Positions 6,695-13,271 are shown, numbered from the stretch's first letter. The stretch is 13,271 nt of DNA from UBA2645 sp044360285 (GCA_044360285.1 JBIKKP010000036.1:1-13271); one strand, 5' to 3'. Numbers and translations are program-made. The notes: generated by a model from the letters alone, not told the origin.

Positions 6695-7510
6695 TTAGCT
6701 TTTAATTGCTTGCGCGAATTCGCGCATTGTTGCGCCTGCTGCTGCAACGATTTCGTTGCTAGATTTTTTTTCGCAAAAGTTTCTATCAATTTCGGCAACT
6801 ATTGCCGAGCCAATCACCACGGCTTGCGCGCCGCTTTTTGAAAATTCTTTCGCTTGGCTTGGTTCCTTAATTCCAAAACCAATTACCACCGGTAAATTAC
6901 TTGCTTCGCGCAGATTTTGCAGATTTTGTAAATTGTCCTCAAGCCTTGCTGTTTTTGTGCCGGTGATGCCAAGTAGTGAAATTAAATATAAAAATCCGGA
7001 AGATTTTTCGGCAATTTTTTTGGCACGATCTTTTGAAGTTGTTGGTGCAATTAAGCCAACTAAATCAAGGTTTGCACTTTTTATTTCAGCGGCGATTTCT
7101 TTTTCTTCTTCAAGCGGTAAATCAACAATTAAAAACCCGTCAACGCCTGATTTTGCTGCGTCGATGAAGATTTTATCAAGTCCATATTTCAGAATTGGAT
7201 TGTAATAACTCATCAAAATCAGCGGCGTTTTTTGATCTTTTTTGCGGAAAGTTGCAACCATTTCCAAAACTTTAATAAGTGTTGTTCCGCCAACAACCGC
7301 GCGTCTTGCCGCGTTTTGAATAATGACACCATCACCTGCTGGATCAAGAAAAGGCACGCCAAGTTCAATGATATCAACGCCGGCTTCAGGCATTGAATCA
7401 AGCAGTTTGGCAGATGTTTCAAGGTCAGGGTCTCCGGCGCAAATGTAAGCAACGAAGCCGCATTTTTGCTGGCTTCGCAGTTCATTAAATTTTGATTCGA
7501 TGCGATTCAT
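6695..7510 (-). CDS. trpA: tryptophan synthase alpha subunit
   Basis: TrpA cleaves indole-3-glycerol phosphate and passes indole through a tunnel to TrpB in an alpha2beta2 complex. I start at the ATG at 7510 (MNRIESKFNELRSQ, 271 aa): this matches the family N-terminus and places the catalytic residues at Glu49 and Asp60, the same numbers as in the Salmonella enzyme. An ATG ten codons upstream (7540) lies inside a palindromic repeat and is less likely. The active-site stretch reads IELGVPFLDPAGDGVIIQ, where most family members have PFSDP and ADGP, so both catalytic acids are kept but neighbours differ. LLGITGTK (loop 6) and GFGIKEP are present. argJ follows after 5 nt. No clear ribosome site is seen. 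Confidence 0.94.
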   Translation of the reverse strand: MNRIESKFNELRSQQKCGFVAYICAGDPDLETSAKLLDSMPEAGVDIIELGVPFLDPAGDGVIIQNAARRAVVGGTTLIKVLEMVATFRKKDQKTPLILMSYYNPILKYGLDKIFIDAAKSGVDGFLIVDLPLEEEKEIAAEIKSANLDLVGLIAPTTSKDRAKKIAEKSSGFLYLISLLGITGTKTARLEDNLQNLQNLREASNLPVVIGFGIKEPSQAKEFSKSGAQAVVIGSAIVAEIDRNFCEKKSSNEIVAAAGATMREFAQAIKS

Positions 7511-7530
7511 TTTTTTAACAGATTGATTTT

Positions 7531-7618
7531 TCACCCTCATCCCAACCCTCTTCCCTCAAGGGAGAGGGAGCTGAAACGAGCTTGGACAAACTCCCTCTAG
7601 GGTTTGGGGTGAGGGTGA
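7531..7618. repeat. interspersed palindromic repeat between trpB and trpA
   Basis: The outer arms TCACCCTCATCCCAACCCT (7531-7549) and AGGGTTTGGGGTGAGGGTGA (7599-7618) pair with one mismatch and one unpaired base. An inner pair GAGGGAG (7564-7570) with CTCCCTC (7591-7597) and a local CCCTCAAGGG (7553-7562) add structure. The CACCCTCACCCCAACCCTC type of motif is familiar to me from dispersed repeats in several proteobacterial genomes. It fills most of the 118-nt trpB-trpA gap and would form a strong hairpin in the shared transcript. Confidence 0.75.
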
Positions 7619-7628
7619 TTACTATTTT

Positions 7629-8915
7629 CTAAAACTTCAAATTTTGGCTTACAGTGTTGATATCCTTGTCGCCGCGGCCAGAGAGGTTGACGATTATGCT
7701 TTGCTCTTTGCTCATTTTTTTGGCAAGTTTCATGGCAAAAGAAATGGCATGCGATGATTCAAGGGCGGGAATTATTCCTTCGCTTTGACACAGTGTTTGA
7801 AAGGCTGCAAGCGCTTCTTCATCGGTGGCACTGACATATTCCACGCGTTTAATTGAGTGAAGATAGGCGTGCTCTGGTCCAATTCCTGGATAGTCTAGGC
7901 CTGCAGAAATCGAGTGTGCGTCTTGAATTTGTCCGTCGGCATCTTGCAAGAAAAAGGTTTTATTTCCGTGTAAAACTGCCACACTTCCAGCAGAAATTGA
8001 AGCTGCATGTTCATTGGTTCCAAGGCCTTTTCCAGCAGCCTCAACGCCGTAAATTTTTACGTCATCGTCAAGGAATGGATGGAATAAACCAATTGAGTTT
8101 GATCCGCCGCCAATGCAGGCAACAAGAGCGTCGGGAAGCTTTCCTTCCATTGCTAAAATTTGTTCACGCGCTTCTTTTCCAATTATACGATGAAAGTCGC
8201 GAACCATTGCAGGATATGGGTGAGGACCAGTGACTGTGCCAAGCAAATAATAAGTGTCGTTGGCGTTTGTGATCCAATCGCGCATTGCTTCATTGATGGC
8301 ATTTTTAAGACTTTGTGAGCCGCTGACAACTGGCACAACTTCTGCTCCAAGAAGTTTCATGCGAAAAACATTTTGCTCTTGTCGTTCAACGTCTTTGGCG
8401 CCCATGTAAATTTTGCACGGTAGCGAAAAAAGTGCACAAACTGTGGCCGTTGCAACGCCATGTTGACCAGCGCCGGTTTCAGCAATGATGCGCTTTTTGC
8501 CCATTCTTTTGGCAAGCAAAATTTGGCCCAAGCAATTGTTAATTTTATGCGAGCCAGTGTGATTGAGGTCGTCGCGTTTGAGATAAATTTTTGCGCCGCC
8601 AGATTTTTCAGTGAGGCGCGAAGCAAGATATAACGGGCTTGGACGGCCGACATAATTTTTTAGGTAATAGTCAAATTCTTCCCAAAATTTTGCGTCACTT
8701 TTTATTTTTTGGTAAGCCTGCTGCAGTTCTAGAACAGCTGGCATCAAGGTTTCGGCGACATAGGCCCCGCCGAATTGTCCGAATTTTCCGCTTGAATCTG
8801 GTTGGTTGTAGATCATGTTATGATTGTTGTGAAGCCTTGAAAATAGTGGCTCTAAATGAAGAAGGGCGGCGGAAGCTAGGGGTGTGCTTTTTTTTTCCAA
8901 GAGGGAATTGCTCAT
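7629..8915 (-). CDS. trpB: tryptophan synthase beta subunit
   Basis: TrpB is the PLP enzyme that joins indole and serine to make tryptophan. The core is complete: KFGQFGGAYVAETLMPA (44-60), HTGSHKINN with the PLP lysine at 124, ETGAGQHGVATA with the catalytic glutamate at 146, phosphate-binding GGGSN (269-273), and SGRGDKD (412-418). At 428 residues it carries about 33 extra N-terminal residues before MIYNQPDSSGKFG, where many homologues begin. The start at 8915 is supported by AGGAGG four bases upstream (ggaggtttaATG), and the internal ATG at 8816 has no such site, so the extension is probably translated. trpB is the first gene of the run trpB-trpA-argJ-coiled coil-zapA-ygfA. No other trp gene lies in the window. 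Confidence 0.96.
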   Translation of the reverse strand: MSNSLLEKKSTPLASAALLHLEPLFSRLHNNHNMIYNQPDSSGKFGQFGGAYVAETLMPAVLELQQAYQKIKSDAKFWEEFDYYLKNYVGRPSPLYLASRLTEKSGGAKIYLKRDDLNHTGSHKINNCLGQILLAKRMGKKRIIAETGAGQHGVATATVCALFSLPCKIYMGAKDVERQEQNVFRMKLLGAEVVPVVSGSQSLKNAINEAMRDWITNANDTYYLLGTVTGPHPYPAMVRDFHRIIGKEAREQILAMEGKLPDALVACIGGGSNSIGLFHPFLDDDVKIYGVEAAGKGLGTNEHAASISAGSVAVLHGNKTFFLQDADGQIQDAHSISAGLDYPGIGPEHAYLHSIKRVEYVSATDEEALAAFQTLCQSEGIIPALESSHAISFAMKLAKKMSKEQSIIVNLSGRGDKDINTVSQNLKF

Positions 8916-8937
8916 TAAACCTCCTTTTTACCCCCAT

Positions 8938-8986
8938 CTCTTTGTTTTTTTAAGTAAGTTGCAATCGCTGAAGCAATTACAAAGAG
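8938..8986 (-). promoter_or_regulatory. leader hairpin upstream of trpB
   Basis: CTCTTTG (8938-8944) and CAAAGAG (8980-8986) form a perfect 7-bp inverted repeat enclosing a second one, TTGC (8959-8962) with GCAA (8973-8976). The structure ends about 14 bases before the trpB ribosome site, so it would lie in the mRNA leader. I see no leader peptide with consecutive Trp codons, so classical attenuation is not supported; translational control or mRNA protection is possible. Confidence 0.35.
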
Positions 8987-9185
8987 GGTTTAGCTTGTAA
9001 AAAAAAAGTCGGTTTTTAGAAAAAATTTCTTCAAAAAAAATTACTGCGATCTTTTAGAAAAAATAAAAATCTACCAAGCTAGTTAGTGAGCAACTCTGCC
9101 CCAAAAATCAAAATTAAAATCATCCGCGAAGCCGCAATCTTTGCCGCGTTTCTTGCTGTTCCTTTGAAGCCAATTTTCTTCTGTT
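8987..9185. other. divergent intergenic region
   Basis: This very A/T-rich stretch (long A runs at 9001-9065) lies between trpB and the giant open frame and must hold the promoter of the latter. A weak plus-strand candidate is TTACTG (about 9040) with TAAAAA 17 bp later, not strong enough to call. An in-frame TGA at 9165-9167 marks the upstream limit of the giant frame. Confidence 0.4.
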
Positions 9186-12100
9186 ATGCCGCTTAAGAGT
9201 ATTAGCGATATAGCAGCAATGCAGCAGGTAGTCGCCTTAGGTAGTACGTTTTTTTCTCCAAGGCGCGCTGAAACAACATACGCTTCCGATATGACAGCGA
9301 GATATTTGGAAGCCAAAAATCTTGTCTTGCGAGGAATGTCATCTATCGCTGAAGTAAAAAGATTCAGGGGGTCAGGATATGAGGTGCGATTTTTAATTGG
9401 GAAAATGGAAGAACTGAAGAGGCATTTATTGCCACTAATGGTGGATGATCCAAGTTGGGATTGGCCCGAAAATCTGATGGCTGTTTTGCGCGCTAGGGAA
9501 TTAGACAGATCTGCCTCAGTAAGAGGTGGCGCTGCCGCCGAAAATCAACAGGATTTTTTTAAGTTATTAGATGCTCTTATTCTCTCTATCGAGTTCCAGC
9601 TGAAACAAACTGATCTTGATGCGGATTTTGAGATTAAGAAATTAGATACGACGGCAAATCGAACTAGAATTCAAGAACGGTATCAAGGAGAAGTTCTATC
9701 ACTTAGGACAAGTTTTATAAATGAAATTGATCAAGATAAATATATAATTCATCCGCGTGGGGTTGCTCTTAGAAGATATCCTTTTCATCCTTCTACTAAG
9801 GGTTTTTCTGGTGATGGTATTTCCTTTTTCGCAGACACAGAGAAAAAAACTCTAGAGGCAATTCGTGGTATTACTGCGATTTTTCCTCCACAAGGGCTAG
9901 AAGATCTCGGACAAAGTTCTCGGTCGCATTCAGTTCCTCAAGTTAGCACTGCTTTATCTCCACATAGAACTCTTTTGTCCCCTACTCCAGGTCTTGTTAG
10001 GACTGCATGGGATCCGCTCTCGCCGCATGCCCCCGCGGGCCCGGGCCGCCCGGGCCGCCCGGGCCGCCGCCCTGTAGGTCATCTTCCGTCTGTTACTCCG
10101 GTTTCGCCACAAGGGCTAGAGATGCTTTCGCCAGAATCAATGGACATGGCCAAAAAAGGTATCAGAGGAGGACATTCTCATGAAGCATTGATGCAGCCAA
10201 CACAAAGAGGACATTCTCATGAAGCATTGACGCAGCAAACACAAACACAAAGAGGACGTTCTCTTCCCCAGTTGCTTATGACTCCTGTCGGCGCCACAGC
10301 ATCTGTTGTTGCAGCAGAAGGAGCTTCTGGTTCAACAACACCTCAGTTGGTTCCCGCTCCACCAACCATTCCTTCCGGCGCAAGAGCAAGAGCCACTCCT
10401 AATGTTCATCGTCTTCTACGTGTAAGTGATGCACGAGAATCAGTTCGTCTAATCGATCCCGAATCACCTGAAGCTAAGGAAGGTGAAGATGATACTCCGG
10501 CCCCTGATACCCTGGTTGCTCAGCATCGAAATCTTAGTGGAGTTGGACAAGGGGGGGTGGGCAGGCAAACGCCTACAACAGCAACAGGAATGCGATCAGG
10601 TGGTGATTCTAGGGTGGAAGAAAGGATCTTTATCCAAGGCGGTTTGCAGTTAAGATCATCAGAAATGCCACCAAGGCTTAATCTATCAGTTCCTGGATCA
10701 GCTTCGGGAACACCATCTGCTTCTGGAGGGCCTAGATCACGGTCGGGAGTAACTGCTAGATCAACTTCGGTAACACCATCTGCTTCTGGAAGGCCTAGAC
10801 CACAGTCGGGACTCGGTGTTCATAGAGCAACTGCTAGATCAACTTCGGGAACACCATCTGCTTCTGGAAGGCCTAGACCACAGTCGGGACTCGGTGTTTA
10901 TAGAGTAACTGCTAGATCAGCTTCGGCAACGCCACATTCTGCTTCTGGAAGGGGTGGAATAGGCACACCTGGAACACTGACGCTAGCTTATACGGTTGAA
11001 CAAGCTACTGCTGCAGGGGGGCCAGGAGCATTTGGGCCGCAAGAAGGAACTTATACTCCGGTGACTGCCAGAGATGCTTACGAAAGATCGTCTGGAGATA
11101 GTTTTAATGATAGATATCTATATCGGATCAGTGATGTTTTAGAACATTTGCATCATAAAACCGGTTTAAAAGAGGTAATGAGATCAGCAGTAGCTAGGAA
11201 ACTAAATGTTACTGTTCCACAGCTTTTAGGTATAAGAAAAGTTTCGGGTGTAATTCCTCGAAATCGATATAAATTGTATCGTAAGTTAGCAGATCAACGT
11301 TACGAAGGACAAGGAGGCGCTTTTTTCAAGTTTTTAACTGGGAAAATGCTCCGAGATCTTCTTGATCAATCACCTGAATTGTTCCTGACAGGAGAGCAAC
11401 AAGAGGATTCGCGATCATCCTATAGATTAACTCGTTTCATGTTGAATGGAGCAAGTTTTCCTATTCCGCCATACATTCCCGGTTCTGATTCCCCTTTGCC
11501 TTCAGGAAGGCGTCCTCCTTCTAGGCTAAGAGGAAGACCTGGTTCAGGTGCTTCACCTTATTATACACCTCGCCCTGGTCCTCATACACCTCGCCGTGGT
11601 CCAGGGTGGAGTAGTCATTCCGGGTTTGGTTCTTCGCATGTTCAAACTAGCCCAACTCTACCTTCTCCAGCACCAGAAGGATCACTAGAAGATCAATTTG
11701 ATCCAATACAAGCTGGCGAAGAACTTTTTGAAGATCGCGAACTTGATCAAACAGCCGAAGAGGGATCTGCTGGTAGTCCTAGTGGCAGAGAAGATTTGGG
11801 ATGGATACGTAGATTATTGCAAAAGATACTTGAAGAGCAGGAAAGAATAAGAATAGATATCGCAAACTTGAGAAAAAAACTCCCTATAACTCCAGTTGCC
11901 CTTCATGATCCAAGAGGGGTAGGGGCTGGTGCTGGTCAAGCGTCAGGAGTAGGTTCAAGTTCTGTTGTAGATGGTGCTACTCAAACCCAATACGTCCCAC
12001 CCCCTCCTTTACCACCAGCAACAGGTCGACTAGGTAGAGGAGAATCTCAAATGGTGCAGCAAATTTTTGTTCAATTGCAAGCTTTTGAGTCTCATTATCA

Positions 12101-13271
12101 GCAACTTTCGGGTCTTAGTTCGGAAATTTTAGCTTTTTTCAGACGCTTTGAATCGGAAAGGGGTCAAACTCCTGCCCAACCAACCGCCGCTGCTGGTTTT
12201 GGCGATACTCAACAAAGTCCTGATGCCGCATCTTCTGGCGTAGGGGTTGGCACGACGCAGCCAGCGGCAGGTAATGCTGAAGTTGTTAGAATGATGGCTG
12301 ATATCCTTAGAATTTTATCAGTTCAAAGCTTTGCCCCAACAGTTCCATCCCAAGTTGGTGGTGTGGGTGCAGCAGAAGGTGCTATAGAACATCGTGTTGG
12401 GGATGATGCTATAACAGGCGCTCCAGCTGCTGCTGGTTTTGAGGGTCATGCAGCAGGTGTCCCAGCCCCTCCAGCAGCTGCCCCAACCCCTTCAGCAGGT
12501 GCCTCAACCCATCCAGTCGAAACTGATACAGCAGCTGGTGGTGCAGCCGCCGCTGGTGATGGCGGAGTTGATCATACCGAATCTACGCGTAGTATTTTAT
12601 TGAATCTTGGTGAATTAAATCAACCGCTTCGGGTTAGTTTAGAACATTCATTGAACCCAGATGGTGCATTAACTCAACCGCTTCGGTTTAGTTTAGAGCA
12701 TTCATTGAACCAAGACGCTCTTACTGCACTGAGAGATATTGCCCAACTTCTCTCGCGATCGGCAGCTCCAGCTACTGCAGCTGGCGCTCCTGCCGCTTCG
12801 GCAGCTGGTGAAGTCTCTGCTGGCGCTCCGGCAGCTGGTAGTACCTCAATTGAAACTTCGAGCCTACAAGATGTGCTTCAGAGAATTTCTCAACTCTTGG
12901 AAGCTTCGCATGATCGATGGTTGTCTACATTAGCCGCAGCCGAGGAAGCTGCCAGAACTCGAGCAGACGCAGCCGAGGCAGATGCCAGAGCTCGAGCAGA
13001 CGCAGCCGAGGAAGCTGCCAGAGCTCGAGCAGCCGCAGCCGAGGAAGCTGCTTTAACTCGAGCAGCCGCAGCCGAAGCGCGGTCTACAGAGCAATTAGAG
13101 AGAGCGCGTGCTGAGACTAGACAAAATGCTGAACAGGTGCGGAAATTAGAACAAGATCACGCAAGAACTTTGGGTGAAATTAGAGAAGCCCGGATAAGGG
13201 AAGCAGAGGAAAGGCAGGCTCAGTACAAAAGGGAAGCAGAGGCCAGAGAGGCTGAGTATAAAGCAGCAGCA
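9186..13271 (+). CDS. giant low-complexity protein with tandem repeats and coiled coils, open at window end
   Basis: The frame is open for 1362 codons from the ATG at 9186 to the last base, with no stop; the C-terminus lies outside. I do not recognise a family. Residues 1-250 look folded and helical (for example SSIAEVKRFRGSGYEVRFLI, ENQQDFFKLLDALILSIEF). Residues 250-640 are rich in Ser, Pro, Gly, Arg and Thr and hold most repeats. Residues about 640-766 look folded again (RYLYRISDVLEHLHHKTG, GGAFFKFLTGKMLRDLL). Helical stretches at 869-899 and 956-993 look coiled-coil. PPPPLPP is at 938-944. Ala/Gly-rich linkers lead to 11-residue Ala/Glu/Arg repeats from 1251. There is no clear signal peptide or membrane segment. 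The first ATG after the in-frame TGA at 9165 is 9186; it lacks a good ribosome site, and 9219 or 9291 are alternatives. A secreted effector or surface structural protein is possible but unproven. Confidence 0.8.
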   Translation, partial: MPLKSISDIAAMQQVVALGSTFFSPRRAETTYASDMTARYLEAKNLVLRGMSSIAEVKRFRGSGYEVRFLIGKMEELKRHLLPLMVDDPSWDWPENLMAVLRARELDRSASVRGGAAAENQQDFFKLLDALILSIEFQLKQTDLDADFEIKKLDTTANRTRIQERYQGEVLSLRTSFINEIDQDKYIIHPRGVALRRYPFHPSTKGFSGDGISFFADTEKKTLEAIRGITAIFPPQGLEDLGQSSRSHSVPQVSTALSPHRTLLSPTPGLVRTAWDPLSPHAPAGPGRPGRPGRRPVGHLPSVTPVSPQGLEMLSPESMDMAKKGIRGGHSHEALMQPTQRGHSHEALTQQTQTQRGRSLPQLLMTPVGATASVVAAEGASGSTTPQLVPAPPTIPSGARARATPNVHRLLRVSDARESVRLIDPESPEAKEGEDDTPAPDTLVAQHRNLSGVGQGGVGRQTPTTATGMRSGGDSRVEERIFIQGGLQLRSSEMPPRLNLSVPGSASGTPSASGGPRSRSGVTARSTSVTPSASGRPRPQSGLGVHRATARSTSGTPSASGRPRPQSGLGVYRVTARSASATPHSASGRGGIGTPGTLTLAYTVEQATAAGGPGAFGPQEGTYTPVTARDAYERSSGDSFNDRYLYRISDVLEHLHHKTGLKEVMRSAVARKLNVTVPQLLGIRKVSGVIPRNRYKLYRKLADQRYEGQGGAFFKFLTGKMLRDLLDQSPELFLTGEQQEDSRSSYRLTRFMLNGASFPIPPYIPGSDSPLPSGRRPPSRLRGRPGSGASPYYTPRPGPHTPRRGPGWSSHSGFGSSHVQTSPTLPSPAPEGSLEDQFDPIQAGEELFEDRELDQTAEEGSAGSPSGREDLGWIRRLLQKILEEQERIRIDIANLRKKLPITPVALHDPRGVGAGAGQASGVGSSSVVDGATQTQYVPPPPLPPATGRLGRGESQMVQQIFVQLQAFESHYQQLSGLSSEILAFFRRFESERGQTPAQPTAAAGFGDTQQSPDAASSGVGVGTTQPAAGNAEVVRMMADILRILSVQSFAPTVPSQVGGVGAAEGAIEHRVGDDAITGAPAAAGFEGHAAGVPAPPAAAPTPSAGASTHPVETDTAAGGAAAAGDGGVDHTESTRSILLNLGELNQPLRVSLEHSLNPDGALTQPLRFSLEHSLNQDALTALRDIAQLLSRSAAPATAAGAPAASAAGEVSAGAPAAGSTSIETSSLQDVLQRISQLLEASHDRWLSTLAAAEEAARTRADAAEADARARADAAEEAARARAAAAEEAALTRAAAAEARSTEQLERARAETRQNAEQVRKLEQDHARTLGEIREARIREAEERQAQYKREAEAREAEYKAAA
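9888..10120 (+). repeat. 14-bp in-frame direct repeat (PQGLE motif)
   Basis: CCACAAGGGCTAGA occurs at 9888-9901 and again at 10107-10120, 219 bp (73 codons) apart and in the same reading frame, coding PPQGLE and SPQGLE. It suggests an old duplication of the surrounding low-complexity segment. Confidence 0.5.
10029..10072 (+). repeat. 44-bp pure G/C block with 9-bp tandem repeat
   Basis: Every base from 10029 to 10072 is G or C. The core is three copies of CCGGGCCGC (10041-10067), in frame, coding Pro-Gly-Arg triplets at residues 286-294. The codons CCG, GGC and CGC contrast with the CCT, CCA, GGT, GGA and AGA used elsewhere in the gene. Confidence 0.85.
10170..10247 (+). repeat. 39-bp tandem duplication (GHSHEAL)
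   Basis: Two adjacent 39-bp units beginning GGACATTCTCATGAAGCATT (10170 and 10209) differ at a few positions and code GHSHEALMQPTQR and GHSHEALTQQTQT. A decayed third start (GGACGTTCTC) follows at 10254. Confidence 0.8.
10695..10952 (+). repeat. 78-bp tandem repeats (26-residue Ser/Pro/Arg-rich unit)
   Basis: Two nearly identical full units lie at 10752-10829 and 10830-10907 (TARSTSxTPSASGRPRPQ then SGLGVxRx). A shortened copy precedes them (10695-10751) and a decayed copy follows (10908-10952). All are in frame, residues 504-589. Confidence 0.85.
12615..12722 (+). repeat. 54-bp tandem duplication (QPLRxSLEHSLN)
   Basis: Two adjacent 18-codon units at 12615-12668 and 12669-12722 code LNQPLRVSLEHSLNPDGA and LTQPLRFSLEHSLNQDAL. 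The high nucleotide identity indicates a recent duplication. Confidence 0.85.
12936..13067 (+). repeat. 33-bp tandem repeats coding 11-residue coiled-coil units
   Basis: Four 33-bp units (12936, 12969, 13002, 13035) code AAEEAARTRAD, AAEADARARAD, AAEEAARARAA and AAEEAALTRAA, with a diverging fifth unit after them. An 11-residue period with Ala at the core and Glu/Arg outside fits a hendecad coiled coil. The helix continues to the window end as Glu/Arg/Lys-rich sequence (REAEERQAQYKREAEAREAE). Confidence 0.88.

Noticed and set aside
9086..9196. Plus-strand 36-codon frame from a GTG, with a basic then hydrophobic stretch like a signal peptide
   Set aside because: No ribosome site, non-ATG start, and its end overlaps the giant frame in another phase; too little support to call.
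9083..9316. Minus-strand 77-codon open frame
   Set aside because: It overlaps the start of the giant plus-strand frame, and its composition is consistent with a shadow of that coding sequence.
10005..10072. Cloning-vector polylinker contamination
   Set aside because: Restriction-like palindromes cluster here, but the reading frame continues unbroken on both sides with matching style, and most sites follow from the G/C repeat itself; listed only as something to check in reads.
10695..10952. CRISPR array
   Set aside because: The repeats are in frame, directly adjacent without unique spacers, and lie within a coding sequence.
12739..13114. Two other-frame plus-strand open frames, one Ser/Arg-rich
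   Set aside because: They are out-of-phase readings of the tandem repeats in the giant frame; repetitive G/C-richer DNA without stops produces them.
1..13271. Insertion sequences, transposases or phage genes
   Set aside because: No transposase, integrase or phage protein motifs and no flanking terminal repeats with target duplications were seen on either strand.

Overview
The window looks like part of a low-G+C alphaproteobacterial chromosome, probably from a host-associated lineage such as Rickettsiales or Holosporales. The evidence is a run of HU, tRNA-Val and tRNA-Asp on one strand, a coiled-coil gene directly upstream of zapA, A/T-rich intergenic DNA, and a very long low-complexity open frame at the right end. 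The lineage is inferred from gene content only.

Layout. (1) Positions 1-2411, minus strand: a DadA-like FAD-oxidoreductase homologue of 715 residues, followed with no gap by the start of a LysR-type regulator cut off by the left edge. (2) 2412-3335: a spacer with a perfect 12-bp inverted repeat, a small plus-strand gene (75 aa) with a strong terminator, and an unassigned element of about 85 nt whose ends pair and which is followed by a T tract. (3) 3336-4032, minus strand: HU, its terminator, tRNA-Val(UAC) and tRNA-Asp(GUC). (4) 4033-4203: a short spacer holding a G/C-rich island that may be a small RNA. (5) 4204-8915, minus strand: a compact operon-like run read as trpB, trpA, argJ, a coiled-coil protein, zapA and ygfA (fau). 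(6) 8916-9185: a divergent spacer with a leader-type hairpin just upstream of trpB. (7) 9186-13271, plus strand: one uninterrupted frame of 1362 codons that runs off the right edge.

How the genes work together. TrpA and TrpB are the two subunits of tryptophan synthase. ArgJ gives acetyl recycling in arginine synthesis. ZapA, probably with the coiled-coil partner beside it, acts at the FtsZ ring. YgfA returns 5-formyl-THF to the folate pool. Most junctions from trpA to ygfA are 1-6 nt or overlapping, so transcription and translation are probably coupled; trpB and trpA are separated by a palindromic repeat of about 88 bp. The DadA-like gene and its regulator form a second unit.

The most unusual content is the giant frame. 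It has no signal peptide or family I recognise. It combines an N-terminal part that looks folded, long Ser/Pro/Gly/Ala-rich stretches, several internal tandem duplications, a 44-bp pure G/C block, a polyproline motif and 11-residue Ala/Glu/Arg coiled-coil repeats. It is a candidate surface or host-interaction protein, but that role is inference.
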